Assembly: GCA_006227785.1 (NCBI GenBank)
Contig: SBFU01000026.1
Span: forward strand, 1-9,445
Reading direction: 5' to 3'
Source of the DNA: Burkholderiales bacterium
Lineage (GTDB): Bacteria; Pseudomonadota; Gammaproteobacteria; Burkholderiales; Burkholderiaceae_C
DNA length: 9,445 bases
Under the pieces are notes generated by a model. That model was not told the DNA's origin and searched no databases. It was given only the letters and a program-made list of their open reading frames with translations. Each line of letters opens with the position of its first letter. Position 1 is the stretch's first letter. A program made the position numbers and the translations under genes. This document shows, piece by piece, positions 1 through 7,870 of this stretch.

Positions 1-1227
1 GACGATATCGACTTTGTGCATACCGCATGGACCATGCAGGTCATCCGTGGGGGTGTGCTTTTCCTGGCCGCCCTGGCTCTGGCCTGGCCACTGGCCGCGA
101 TCTATGGAGCCAATGACTCCATGGCCCATGAGCTTCGATGGCTGGTACCGATCGTGGCATTGACGGCGCTTGTCGACGGTTTTCAGTCGAGCCGCCTGCT
201 CGTCGCAGCACGCCAAATGCAGGTTGGCCGGATCACCATGATCGAAATCGTGGTCCAGTTGACCAACGCCGTGGTGATGCTGTCCTTGGCTTGGGTGATG
301 CGTTCGGTCTACGCCCTGGCCTTCGCGGCGGTGCTGTCATCCTGCCTGAAGATGGCGCTGAGCTACTGGATGTTGCCAGGCCCCAGCAGCCGCTTCCGAC
401 TGGAGATCGAGGCCTTTCGCTCCATCCTGTCGTTTGGCAAGTGGATCTTCCTGAGCACCATGCTGGCTTTCCTGTCGATCCAGATCGATCGACTCGTCTT
501 TGCCGGCCTGTATCCGCTGGCCGATGTCGGGGTGTATTCGATTGCCGCCAGCCTGGCCATGTTGGTGGGCGTGCTGGCCGGCTCGCTGCAGACGGCCGTG
601 ATCTTTCCCTGGTATTCGCGCATGCTGGACGAAGGGGTTCCACTTGAGGACGCGTTCCGGCGAACCCGGGCCCCCATACTGGTGATGTCGACCTACGTCT
701 GCTGCCTGTTGATCGTAGGAGCTGGCAGTTTCTTCCAGTTGGCCTATGACGAACGGTATGCACAGGCCGCCATTTATCTGCCGATCCTGGCGGTAGGCGC
801 CTGGTTCACCAGCCTGGAAAGCATGTACGGTGCCGCCTTTTTGGCCAGGGGACAGTCAAAATGGGTGGCCATGGTTGGCGCGACCAAGGTGGTGTCCTTT
901 CTGGTGCTGCTGGTGCCCGTGTTGCTTCTGGATGCGCCTCTGTGGGTAGCGGCGCTGATTGCCGTGGCCAGCGAGATCGCGCGGGCGACAACGGCTCAGG
1001 TGCTCGGACGCCGAATGGGTCTGAAGAACTTGCGCATCGAGACCGGCATGCTGTTCATGCTGGTGCTGGGCTCTGCTGCCGGGATCGCGCTGACCACTCA
1101 GCTGCCATCGGTAGCTGCCATGCACCCGATCTGGCGGCTGGTGCTGCTGGGGGCGCTGGTGAGTCTGTTGTTTGCACCGCTGTTCTTGCACTATCTGCTT
1201 CCGCTTGTCCGGCGGTCACGGGGCTGA
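1..1227 (+). CDS. Polysaccharide/O-unit flippase, Wzx-like (5' end outside window)
   Basis: Integral inner-membrane protein of the MOP/polysaccharide-biosynthesis flippase superfamily, which moves lipid-linked sugar repeat units across the membrane for O-antigen or exopolysaccharide assembly. The frame is open from base 1 (first residues DDIDFVHTAWTMQVIRG), so the GTG at base 16 is not a credible start; 408 residues are present and roughly 60-80 N-terminal residues are probably missing. Alternating hydrophobic segments run to the C-terminus (for example residues 19-35, 138-155, 171-191, 225-245), separated by short basic loops. The conserved stretch just before the first visible membrane segment and the FGKWIFLSTMLAFLSIQIDR region are typical of the family. 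The protein ends in a basic tail, LVRRSRG. It converges on moaC with a 15-base gap, so it looks like the last gene of a polysaccharide locus lying to the left. The family call is firm; the exact substrate cannot be told. Confidence 0.85.
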   Translation, partial: DDIDFVHTAWTMQVIRGGVLFLAALALAWPLAAIYGANDSMAHELRWLVPIVALTALVDGFQSSRLLVAARQMQVGRITMIEIVVQLTNAVVMLSLAWVMRSVYALAFAAVLSSCLKMALSYWMLPGPSSRFRLEIEAFRSILSFGKWIFLSTMLAFLSIQIDRLVFAGLYPLADVGVYSIAASLAMLVGVLAGSLQTAVIFPWYSRMLDEGVPLEDAFRRTRAPILVMSTYVCCLLIVGAGSFFQLAYDERYAQAAIYLPILAVGAWFTSLESMYGAAFLARGQSKWVAMVGATKVVSFLVLLVPVLLLDAPLWVAALIAVASEIARATTAQVLGRRMGLKNLRIETGMLFMLVLGSAAGIALTTQLPSVAAMHPIWRLVLLGALVSLLFAPLFLHYLLPLVRRSRG

Positions 1228-1242
1228 TCCCCAGGAAGATGG

Positions 1243-1752
1243 TCAGTTGGCGATGAAATGCCCGCTCTTGCCCCCGCGCTTCTCCAGCAGCCTGACCGCT
1301 TCCAGCGTCATGCCGCGGTCGACTGCCTTGCACATGTCGTAAATGGTCAGCAGCGCCACGCTGCAGGCGGTCAGGGCTTCCATCTCGACACCGGTCTGGC
1401 CGGTGCATTCGGCGGTGGCGCGGCAGATCACCACCGGGGCCGCGGCCTCGATCTCGAACTCGACCGCCACGCGGGTCAGGGCGATCGGGTGGCACAGGGG
1501 GATCAGGTCGGCGGTGCGCTTGGCGCCCTGGATGCCGGCGATGCGGGCGATGCCCAGCACATCGCCCTTTTTGGCGCTGCCGGAACGGATCAGGTCCAGC
1601 GTGGCCGGTTCCATGCGGATGCGGCCTTCGGCCACCGCCACCCGGTGGGTATGGGCCTTGGCGGCCACGTCGACCATGTGGGCCTGACCTTCGGCGTCGA
1701 AATGGGTCAGGCCACTGGCCGAGGGCGAAGGGGGCGGGGATGTGTCGCTCAT
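1243..1752 (-). CDS. moaC: Cyclic pyranopterin monophosphate synthase MoaC
   Basis: Cytosolic enzyme of molybdenum cofactor biosynthesis. It converts the MoaA product 3',8-cyclo-7,8-dihydro-GTP into cyclic pyranopterin monophosphate. The protein is 169 residues (family usual about 160). Family motifs are intact: [20 protein letters not shown] (61-80), LCHPIAL (86-92), GVEMEALTA (121-129), YDMCKAVD (138-145) and the C-terminal GGKSGHF. By alignment to E. coli MoaC, the catalytic residues are K62, H88, D139 and K142, all present. The ATG at 1752 (MSDTSPPPS) is chosen because the family domain begins about 13 residues later (GLTHFDAEG); the frame stays open 290 codons further upstream, but that part is antisense to the protease gene and has no family character. 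The ribosome site is weak (AAAGAAA). It is divergent from the protease gene with a 69-base gap. No other moa genes are in the window. Confidence 0.96.
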   Translation of the reverse strand: MSDTSPPPSPSASGLTHFDAEGQAHMVDVAAKAHTHRVAVAEGRIRMEPATLDLIRSGSAKKGDVLGIARIAGIQGAKRTADLIPLCHPIALTRVAVEFEIEAAAPVVICRATAECTGQTGVEMEALTACSVALLTIYDMCKAVDRGMTLEAVRLLEKRGGKSGHFIAN

Positions 1753-1810
1753 GTCGTTTCTTTGCCGGGAATTTACGTCTGGCCACGGTGAACCCCTGCC
1801 AGTTGCCGGC

Positions 1811-1816
1811 ATCATA
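1811..1816 (-). promoter_or_regulatory. Possible -10 box (TATGAT) for moaC
   Basis: TATGAT on the minus strand in the 69-base gap between the divergent moaC and protease genes would give a leader of about 50 bases to the moaC ATG. The hexamer 17 bases upstream (TGGGAG) is a poor -35. No convincing -10 was seen for the protease gene in the same gap. This is a weak call from motif matching only. Confidence 0.25.
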
Positions 1817-1821
1817 CGGTC

Positions 1822-3483
1822 ATGCGGATCGCACTCCCACCTCTTTCGCCTTCTCGCCCTGCCAGCCCGGTGCGGGCCATGGTGGTCCTGCTGGCCGCTG
1901 CGCTGGCCATGCCCCTGGGTCCGCTGCGGGCTCAGCCGGTCAGTGAACCGTCTGCATTGCCGTCGCTGGGCGATGTCGACGGCATGTCGGTGGCCGAGGA
2001 GCGCCGGCTCGGTGACCGCATCGCCCGTGACATCTACCGGGACCCGGATTACCTCGACGACCCCTTGCTGGGGGACTATCTGCAGCGTCTGTGGCAGCCC
2101 TTGCTGACGGCGGCGCGGGCGCGCGGTGAAATCACCCCCGAGCTGGCCGAGCGCATGGCCTGGGAGCTGATGATCTCGCGTGACCGGCGGGTCAATGCCT
2201 TTGCCTTGCCCGGTGGTTATTTTGGTGTTCACCTGGGCCTGATCGCGGTCACCGACACGTCTGCCGAGCTGGCCTCGGTGCTGGCCCATGAACTGAGCCA
2301 TGTGTCGCAGCGCCACATTGCCCGCATGCTGACCCGCCAGGACAAGGCGGCGCCGTGGATCATCGGCGCCATGATCCTGGGTGCCCTGGCGGCACGCAAC
2401 AACGTCGACGTCGCCAACGCCGCCATCGCCGGCAGCCAGGCGGTGGCCGCCCAGACCCAGCTCAACTTCTCGCGCGACATGGAACGCGAAGCCGACCGGG
2501 TGGGTTTTTCGGTACTGACCGGCGCGGGTTTCGAGGGCGAGGGTTTCGTCAGCATGTTCGAGAAACTGCAGCAGGCCTCGCGGCTGAACGACGACGGCTC
2601 GTTCCCCTACCTGCGCAGCCACCCCTTGTCCAGCGAGCGCATGGCCGACATGAAGGCCCGGCTGCCGATGGGCGGGCTTGCTGCATCCGCTGGGCCACGG
2701 GTTCCTGTGGCTTCGGTCAGCGCCTTGCCGTCAACCGGTGCCGGACTGAATCTGGCGCTGCCCCGGACGGGCCTCGGTACCGCCCTGACCCTTCCGCCGG
2801 TCACCCTGCATCCGTTGATGGCGGCCCGGGCCCGTGTGCTGGCAGAAAACGGGCCCGATCGCCTTCGCGCCTGGCTGGCCAGCGGCCAGTCCGAGAAGGC
2901 CAGCCCTGGCGAACGTTATGCCGCAGCGTGGGCGGCGCACCGGCTGGGTCAGTCGGCCCTGGCGGTGCGTCTGGCGCAGCGTCTGCGCGAGGACGTGGCT
3001 CCCGAAGTGGCCTGGGTGGCCGATGCCTTGTGGATGGAGGTGGTGATGGCGCCGGCCCACCAGCGCACACCGGCGCAGCTGGCCGAGCTGGCTCGCCTTC
3101 GCGACCAGGCACTGGCCGCTGGTGACCGCGGCAGTCTGCTGCTGGGGGCCCAGGCGGCCATGGCCACCGCGGCACCGCGTCCGGCCGCATCCCGCCTGCA
3201 GACATGGGTGGTGAACCATCCACGTGACGCCCTGGCCTGGCAGACACTCAGTGCCGTCTACAGGACCCAGGGGCAGACATTGCGCGCCGTGCGGGCCGAG
3301 GCCGAAGCCCATGTGGCCATGCGCGATTACTCGGGCGCACTGGAGCGCTTGCGTGCTGCACAGGCTTTGCCGGTCGCCCAGCGCTCGGCGGACCCGGTGG
3401 AGCTGGCGGTGGTCGATGCCCGAACGCGCGAGGTGCAGGCGCTGTTGCGCCAGGCAGAGCAGGCCGAACGCGACGGCCTTTGA
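1822..3483 (+). CDS. bepA: Periplasmic M48 zinc metalloprotease with TPR-like C-terminus (BepA/YfgC-like)
   Basis: Secreted M48-family protease resembling E. coli BepA, which acts in the periplasm on outer-membrane protein assembly (LptD/BAM quality control). The protein is 553 residues (E. coli BepA 487). A signal peptide is visible: basic N-region to R18, hydrophobic [14 protein letters not shown] (20-33), likely cleavage after A37 (LRA/Q). The zinc motif HELSH is at 156-160, and the third ligand is probably E221 in MEREADRVG (E221-x3-D225). A hydrophobic stretch at 178-191 follows the zinc helix. H267 in SHPLSSERM matches BepA H246, described as a regulatory zinc-binding switch. A Pro/Ala-rich linker (about 283-330) leads to alpha-helical repeats (about 330-550) that look like TPRs. 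The 1822 ATG gives the more basic signal peptide; GTG 1870 or ATG 1879 are alternatives, and none has a clear Shine-Dalgarno. Family certain, orthology to BepA likely. Confidence 0.88.
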   Translation: MRIALPPLSPSRPASPVRAMVVLLAAALAMPLGPLRAQPVSEPSALPSLGDVDGMSVAEERRLGDRIARDIYRDPDYLDDPLLGDYLQRLWQPLLTAARARGEITPELAERMAWELMISRDRRVNAFALPGGYFGVHLGLIAVTDTSAELASVLAHELSHVSQRHIARMLTRQDKAAPWIIGAMILGALAARNNVDVANAAIAGSQAVAAQTQLNFSRDMEREADRVGFSVLTGAGFEGEGFVSMFEKLQQASRLNDDGSFPYLRSHPLSSERMADMKARLPMGGLAASAGPRVPVASVSALPSTGAGLNLALPRTGLGTALTLPPVTLHPLMAARARVLAENGPDRLRAWLASGQSEKASPGERYAAAWAAHRLGQSALAVRLAQRLREDVAPEVAWVADALWMEVVMAPAHQRTPAQLAELARLRDQALAAGDRGSLLLGAQAAMATAAPRPAASRLQTWVVNHPRDALAWQTLSAVYRTQGQTLRAVRAEAEAHVAMRDYSGALERLRAAQALPVAQRSADPVELAVVDARTREVQALLRQAEQAERDGL

Positions 3484-3498
3484 AGGACGCGCGCGGTG

Positions 3499-3855
3499 TC
3501 AGCTGCCCGACGGAAACACCGATTTCAGGGCCGCTTCGACCGCCAGCATCAGCAACGAATAGATGATGGAGCCCAGCAGGGCAGCCCAGAATCCGTTCAC
3601 CCCGAAGCCGCCCAGCAGGCCCGACGCCGCCCAGAACATCAGCGCATTGATGACGAACAGGAACAGGCCCAGGGTGACCAGGGTCACTGGCAGGGTCAGG
3701 ATCACCAGCACCGGGCGCACCAGTGTGTTGAAGAAGGCAATCACCGCGGCGGCGATCAGCGCCGAGCCATAGCTCTGCACCTGCACACCAGGGTAAATGT
3801 AGGCCACGAGCAGCAGGGCGCAGGCGGCGAGCAGCCATTTGGCGAGCAGTCTCAA
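3499..3855 (-). CDS. Small four-helix membrane protein, phage holin 4 / DUF360-type (TTG start)
   Basis: 118-residue, almost wholly hydrophobic inner-membrane protein of the phage_holin_4_2 (mycobacteriophage holin superfamily IV/DUF360) type. Four membrane segments are visible at about 5-21, 29-46, 50-78 and 86-108, with the family-typical NTLVRPVLVILTLPVT at 43-58. Despite the family name these are widespread chromosomal proteins of unknown role and not evidence of a prophage; no lysis genes are nearby. Start choice: a TTG at 3855 (MRLLAKWLL) sits 7 bases after a near-perfect ribosome site GGGAGGA (3863-3869), and the family fold starts right there. The longer reading from an ATG at 3954 adds 33 residues of low-quality, non-hydrophobic sequence and is rejected. 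It converges on the protease gene with a 15-base gap and diverges from the DUF3717 gene. Function unknown. Confidence 0.85.
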   Translation of the reverse strand: MRLLAKWLLAACALLLVAYIYPGVQVQSYGSALIAAAVIAFFNTLVRPVLVILTLPVTLVTLGLFLFVINALMFWAASGLLGGFGVNGFWAALLGSIIYSLLMLAVEAALKSVFPSGS

Positions 3856-3862
3856 GGTGGTG

Positions 3863-3869
3863 TCCTCCC
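3863..3869 (-). promoter_or_regulatory. Strong ribosome binding site that sets a TTG start
   Basis: GGGAGGA on the minus strand, 7 bases upstream of the TTG at 3855. It is the clearest Shine-Dalgarno sequence in the window and decides the start of the small membrane protein in favour of the TTG over an upstream ATG. Confidence 0.8.
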
Positions 3870-4013
3870 GGGTGTTGAACGGATGATGCAAGCGCAAGCC
3901 CGGCCGGCTGCGGCTCTCACACATGATAGTGGACGCATGGCCGACTGCGCCCATGCAGTGGTTCTGGAGTCCGGTCCCATGTCCGTACGCGGGCGGGAAC
4001 GGTCGTCCGTCGT

Positions 4014-4019
4014 TATGAT
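4014..4019 (+). promoter_or_regulatory. Possible -10 box (TATGAT) for the DUF3717/DUF1289 gene
   Basis: TATGAT lies 21 bases before the ATG at 4041 in the 185-base divergent gap between the holin-like gene and this gene. It would imply a very short leader of about 15 bases with no Shine-Dalgarno. No good -35 is found at 16-18 bases spacing. Weak call. Confidence 0.35.
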
Positions 4020-4040
4020 GCGCTCCCGCACCGGTTTCCC

Positions 4041-4445
4041 ATGACAGGCATCCACATCACCGACATCGAGTCGGCCATCAACCACTGGCGTGAGCGCTCA
4101 CCGTCGCCCGATGGCGTGTCCCTGGCGCCCGAGTTGAGGGCGCTGGCCGAGGTCTATGGCCTGATGGTGTACTTCGGCCAGAGCGAAACCGACGAGGCGG
4201 GCATGCCCGAGGCGGCCCGGGCTGCCTGGATGGCCTGGTACGAAAGCCAGCCGGACACACCGTGCATTGCCATCTGTTCGACCAGCCAGGGTGACGACAT
4301 CTGCAAGGGTTGTGGACGCAGCTTTGACGAGGTCCAGCACTGGACGGCCATGAGCCCGGTCGAAAAACGCGCCGTCTGGCGCCGCATCACGCTGGAGGGC
4401 AACTCCTGGCGTTTCAACCGCTACGCCGAGCGGGCAATCGAGTAG
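4041..4445 (+). CDS. DUF3717 + DUF1289 domain protein with four-cysteine motif
   Basis: 134-residue soluble protein of unknown function. The N-terminal part (about 4-60: ITDIESAINHWRER, then helix ELRALAEVYGLMVYFG) has the look of DUF3717, a small domain known mostly from Burkholderiales. The C-terminal part (about 72-120: TPCIAICSTSQGDDICKGCG, then FDEVQHW, then MSPVEKRAVWRRI) is a DUF1289 domain, whose four cysteines C75, C79, C88 and C91 (CxxxC-x8-CxxC) are expected to bind zinc or an Fe-S cluster. The two domains are joined by an acidic linker around 48-60. The ATG at 4041 fits the start of DUF3717 but has no clear ribosome site. It is followed by a repeat-bearing spacer and then the convergent MBL-fold gene. 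Domain calls come from pattern memory; the function is not known and none is proposed. Confidence 0.85.
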   Translation: MTGIHITDIESAINHWRERSPSPDGVSLAPELRALAEVYGLMVYFGQSETDEAGMPEAARAAWMAWYESQPDTPCIAICSTSQGDDICKGCGRSFDEVQHWTAMSPVEKRAVWRRITLEGNSWRFNRYAERAIE

Positions 4446-4463
4446 GCGTCCTCAAGCCGACAT

Positions 4464-4490
4464 GGATTCCCGCGTTCGCGGGAATGACGA
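4464..4490. repeat. REP-like palindrome ATTCCCGCG-TT-CGCGGGAAT
   Basis: A perfect 9-base inverted repeat (4466-4474 and 4477-4485) with a 2-base loop, flanked by GG and GACGA. It has the form of the dispersed palindrome (ATTCCCGC...GCGGGAAT-GACG) common between genes in many beta- and gammaproteobacteria. It begins 18 bases after the stop of the DUF3717/DUF1289 gene and could form a stable hairpin at the mRNA 3' end, but it lacks a T tract and so is not a classical terminator. Confidence 0.75.
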
Positions 4491-4501
4491 CGCGTTCCCC
4501 C

Positions 4502-4531
4502 GCGACCCGCGCAGCGGCGGAGCGTGGGGGC
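4502..4531. repeat. 30-base intergenic direct repeat, copy 1
   Basis: A 30-base unit beginning GCGACCCGCGCAGCGG and ending GGAGCGTGGGGGC, repeated 85 bases downstream at 4587-4616 with one mismatch (C/T at the 17th base of the unit). It lies in the convergent gap between the DUF3717/DUF1289 and MBL-fold genes. It looks like a genome-dispersed element of Comamonadaceae-type genomes; copy number elsewhere cannot be seen here. Confidence 0.75.
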
Positions 4532-4570
4532 GAAAGCGACCGTGGCGAAGGGCCGCCCCGAGCCAGGTCA

Positions 4571-4616
4571 GCCCCCGTGGGGGGCAGCGACCCGCGCAGC
4601 GGTGGAGCGTGGGGGC
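4571..4616. repeat. 30-base direct repeat, copy 2, with GC-rich hairpin
   Basis: The second copy of the 30-base unit occupies 4587-4616 (29 of 30 bases equal to copy 1). It is preceded by a hairpin GCCCCC-GTG-GGGGGC (4571-4585) that copy 1 lacks. The outer GCCCCC (4571-4576) can alternatively pair with the closing GGGGGC (4611-4616), allowing a larger stem over the unit. The element ends 7 bases before the stop codon of the convergent MBL-fold gene, so it would sit in both 3' untranslated regions. Confidence 0.7.
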
Positions 4617-4623
4617 TCACCAA

Positions 4624-5391
4624 TCACGCAGGAACGGTGTAGTTCGCCTGGGTCAGGTGGTCCACACCACAGCTGAGGTCACCGATCCAGTCGATGAATT
4701 CCTGCACTGCAGCACCCGCCAGGGGCGCGCCGTGTTGCGGGACGATCATGTGGATCGGCAGCGTGCGGGCCATGTTGGCCCACAGCCGAAGCACCTTTTG
4801 CGAGACCATGTAGCGCCGATGGAAGGCTTCCATGCGGGGCAGGTGGGGTGCCAGGCTGGTGATGGGCTTGGACGCGTCGGCCGAGGTGCCGATGGACACC
4901 CCCAGGTCACCCGAGAACAGGATGCGGCTGACCGGATCCCAGAACTGGAAATTGCCTTCGGAGTGCATGAAGTGGGCTGGCAGGGCCACGATCTCGCTGC
5001 GTCCCAGCGGGATGCGCATGCCGGGGTCGGGAATGCCCACGATGCGGCCGACCGTCTTGCCGGGTTTGCAGAAATGGGGTGCAAACCGTTCCCACAGGCG
5101 CGAGATGTAGAGCGTGGCCTGGGTGCTGGTCATCCACCGGTCGAGCGAGGCGATGATGTCCGGGTCGGCATGTGAGGCCAGGATCTCGGTCAGCTTGTTG
5201 GCCGGGAAATAGCGGCCGATGGTCAGCAGCAGCTCGTTGTAGGCCACGTTGCCACCCGGGTCGATGATGGCGCCCTGGTCCTTGTCGATGACCAGGAACT
5301 GGTTGGCCTGGACGGCTTCGCCGCCTTCATCGCTGAGGTGGGCGAACATCAGGCACACATGGCCGTTTTGGTTGTACAGCTCGATGGCCAT
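4624..5391 (-). CDS. Stand-alone MBL-fold protein resembling the diiron domain of flavodiiron proteins
   Basis: 255-residue cytosolic metallo-beta-lactamase-fold protein. It resembles the N-terminal (ODP/FprA-type) diiron domain of flavodiiron O2/NO reductases but has no flavodoxin domain. Candidate metal ligands: H74, D76 and D78 in SHADPD, H143 in HSEGNFQFWD, D162 in LFSGDLG, H220 in PQHGAPL. Order and spacing match the flavodiiron set H-x-E-x-D ... H-x18-D ... H; here H143 to D162 also has 18 residues between. D76 replaces the usual glutamate and I79 the following histidine. FLVIDKDQGAIIDPGGN (32-48) is the typical first strand pair. The ATG at 5391 is chosen because GGAG lies 8 bases upstream and the fold starts there; an in-frame ATG at 5484 would add 31 unlikely residues. 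It is downstream of purB but separated by a terminator. It could be an oxygen/NO-reactive enzyme, a diiron sensor, or a hydrolase; the sequence does not decide. Confidence 0.85.
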   Translation of the reverse strand: MAIELYNQNGHVCLMFAHLSDEGGEAVQANQFLVIDKDQGAIIDPGGNVAYNELLLTIGRYFPANKLTEILASHADPDIIASLDRWMTSTQATLYISRLWERFAPHFCKPGKTVGRIVGIPDPGMRIPLGRSEIVALPAHFMHSEGNFQFWDPVSRILFSGDLGVSIGTSADASKPITSLAPHLPRMEAFHRRYMVSQKVLRLWANMARTLPIHMIVPQHGAPLAGAAVQEFIDWIGDLSCGVDHLTQANYTVPA

Positions 5392-5697
5392 GGGTTGGAC
5401 TCCGAATGGGCTTCGTGGGGCGCAGGCATGCAGGGAACAAGGGGCAGACTGTAGGCCGGCGGGCCGCGTTGTGGTTTGAGCCATGTCAAGCGGCCGGGGG
5501 CACCGTGGTGCAAATTTCTCACAATCAGCCCCGCTTTTGTCGCGTTGGCCCCATTTGCCGTGGCGAGCGGCCCGTCTGGGTTACCAGCGGCACGCATGGC
5601 CGACGAATGGACGACCCAAGGCGGCCGGTGAGGTGATCGCCAGGCGAAAAAAAGCCGGCCCTGGTGGCCGGCTTGCCCTGCCGATGGAGGGCCGGGC
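5392..5697. other. Gene-free stretch between purB and the MBL-fold gene
   Basis: 306 bases without a credible gene: short open frames on both strands have no family-like composition. It holds the purB terminator at 5647-5674 and a dyad GCACC-GT-GGTGC at 5500-5511. On the minus strand a TTGACA (5484-5489) looks like a -35 for the MBL-fold gene, but nothing resembling a -10 lies 16-18 bases downstream; a TACAGT at 5448-5453 is about 30 bases away, too far to pair with it. The promoter of the MBL-fold gene is therefore unresolved. Confidence 0.6.
5647..5674 (-). terminator. Rho-independent terminator of purB
   Basis: On the minus strand a perfect 9-base stem AAGCCGGCC / GGCCGGCTT with a 5-base loop is followed by a run of seven T (including the two at the stem end). 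It begins 23 bases after the purB stop codon. This is the only classical terminator in the window and it separates purB from the MBL-fold gene. Confidence 0.92.
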
Positions 5698-7167
<1,470 letters not shown>

Positions 7168-7193
7168 TCAGCACGGCGGAAGCCGGCACTCGC

Positions 7194-7199
7194 TAAAAT
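7194..7199 (+). promoter_or_regulatory. -10 box (TAAAAT) for the GST gene
   Basis: TAAAAT in the 122-base divergent gap between purB and the GST gene, 39 bases before the GST ATG. The motif GCTAAAATCG is a common form of -10 region in GC-rich betaproteobacteria. No good -35 is found at 16-18 bases spacing, and the leader has only a weak ribosome site. Confidence 0.45.
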
Positions 7200-7238
7200 C
7201 GCGGCTCCCAGGGAATCCTGTCACATCCCGCCCAAGCC

Positions 7239-7853
7239 ATGAAACTCATCGGAGCGATCACCAGCCCCTACGTGCGCAAAGTGCGCATCGTCATGGCCGA
7301 AAAGAAGCTGGACTACCAGTTCGTGCAGGAGGATGTGTGGTCGGCGGACAGCCGCATCGGCGCCTCGAATCCGCTGGGCAAGGTGCCTTGTCTGGTCATG
7401 GAAGGCGGCGAGGCGGTGTTCGACTCCCGGGTCATCGTCGAATACCTGGACACCCTTTCACCGGTGGGCAAGCTGATTCCGCCGTCCGGACGCGAGCGGG
7501 CCGAGGTCAAGACCTGGGAGGCGCTGGCCGACGGGCTGCTGGACGCGGCCATTCTGGCGCGTCTGGAAGCCACCTGGCCCGGTCGCAGTGCAGAGCAGCG
7601 CAGCCAGGCCTGGATCGACCGTCAGCTGGGCAAGATCGATGCGGCCTTGCGCTCCATGAGCCAGGGACTGGGCGACAAGCCGTTCTGTTCCGGCATCCAT
7701 TTCAGCCTGTCCGATGTGGCGGTGGGTTGTGCCCTGGGTTACCTGGACTTCCGCTTTCCCGCCATCGACTGGCGCGGCAGCCACCCCAATCTGGTCAAGC
7801 TCAGTGACAAGCTGGCCTTGCGCCAGAGTTTCGCGGACACGCTGCCGAACTGA
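7239..7853 (+). CDS. Glutathione S-transferase family protein, YibF-like
   Basis: 204-residue cytosolic GST-fold protein close in pattern to E. coli YibF (202 residues). The N-terminal thioredoxin-like domain (1-78) opens with KLIGAITSPYVRKVRI, S9-P10 being at the usual glutathione-activating position. NPLGKVPCL (44-52) holds the cis-proline P50. FDSRVIVEYLD (61-71) has the D62-S63 pair that binds the gamma-glutamyl group of glutathione. The all-helical C-terminal domain (about 85-200) contains ALADGLLDAAI and FSLSDVAVGCALGYLDFR, the helix-capping motif of GSTs. The ATG at 7239 matches the YibF start exactly. It is divergent from purB and convergent with the glycosyltransferase gene, 17 bases away. 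The physiological substrate of this branch is not established; neighbours give no hint. Confidence 0.93.
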   Translation: MKLIGAITSPYVRKVRIVMAEKKLDYQFVQEDVWSADSRIGASNPLGKVPCLVMEGGEAVFDSRVIVEYLDTLSPVGKLIPPSGRERAEVKTWEALADGLLDAAILARLEATWPGRSAEQRSQAWIDRQLGKIDAALRSMSQGLGDKPFCSGIHFSLSDVAVGCALGYLDFRFPAIDWRGSHPNLVKLSDKLALRQSFADTLPN

Positions 7854-7870
7854 ACGCCCGCTGCCGCGAC

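Noticed and set aside
1220..1232. GGGG-CTGAT-CCCC hairpin at the end of the flippase gene as a terminator
   Set aside because: Only four base pairs and no T tract on either strand; too weak to call.
1753..2622. A 290-codon open extension upstream of moaC on the minus strand
   Set aside because: It is antisense to the protease gene, is rich in H, Q, G and R as expected for shadow frames in GC-rich DNA, and the MoaC family starts near 1752.
3499..3855. Prophage signal from the holin-like protein
   Set aside because: The family name is historical; no endolysin, integrase, portal or tail genes are present, and the protein is a common chromosomal type.
4462..5175. A 237-codon plus-strand frame starting MDSRVRGNDD
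   Set aside because: The first residues are merely the translation of the REP-like palindrome; the rest is the repeat spacer and the antisense of the MBL-fold gene.
5448..5489. TTGACA/TACAGT pair as a promoter for the MBL-fold gene
   Set aside because: The two hexamers are 30 bases apart, far beyond the 16-18 base spacing needed by sigma-70.
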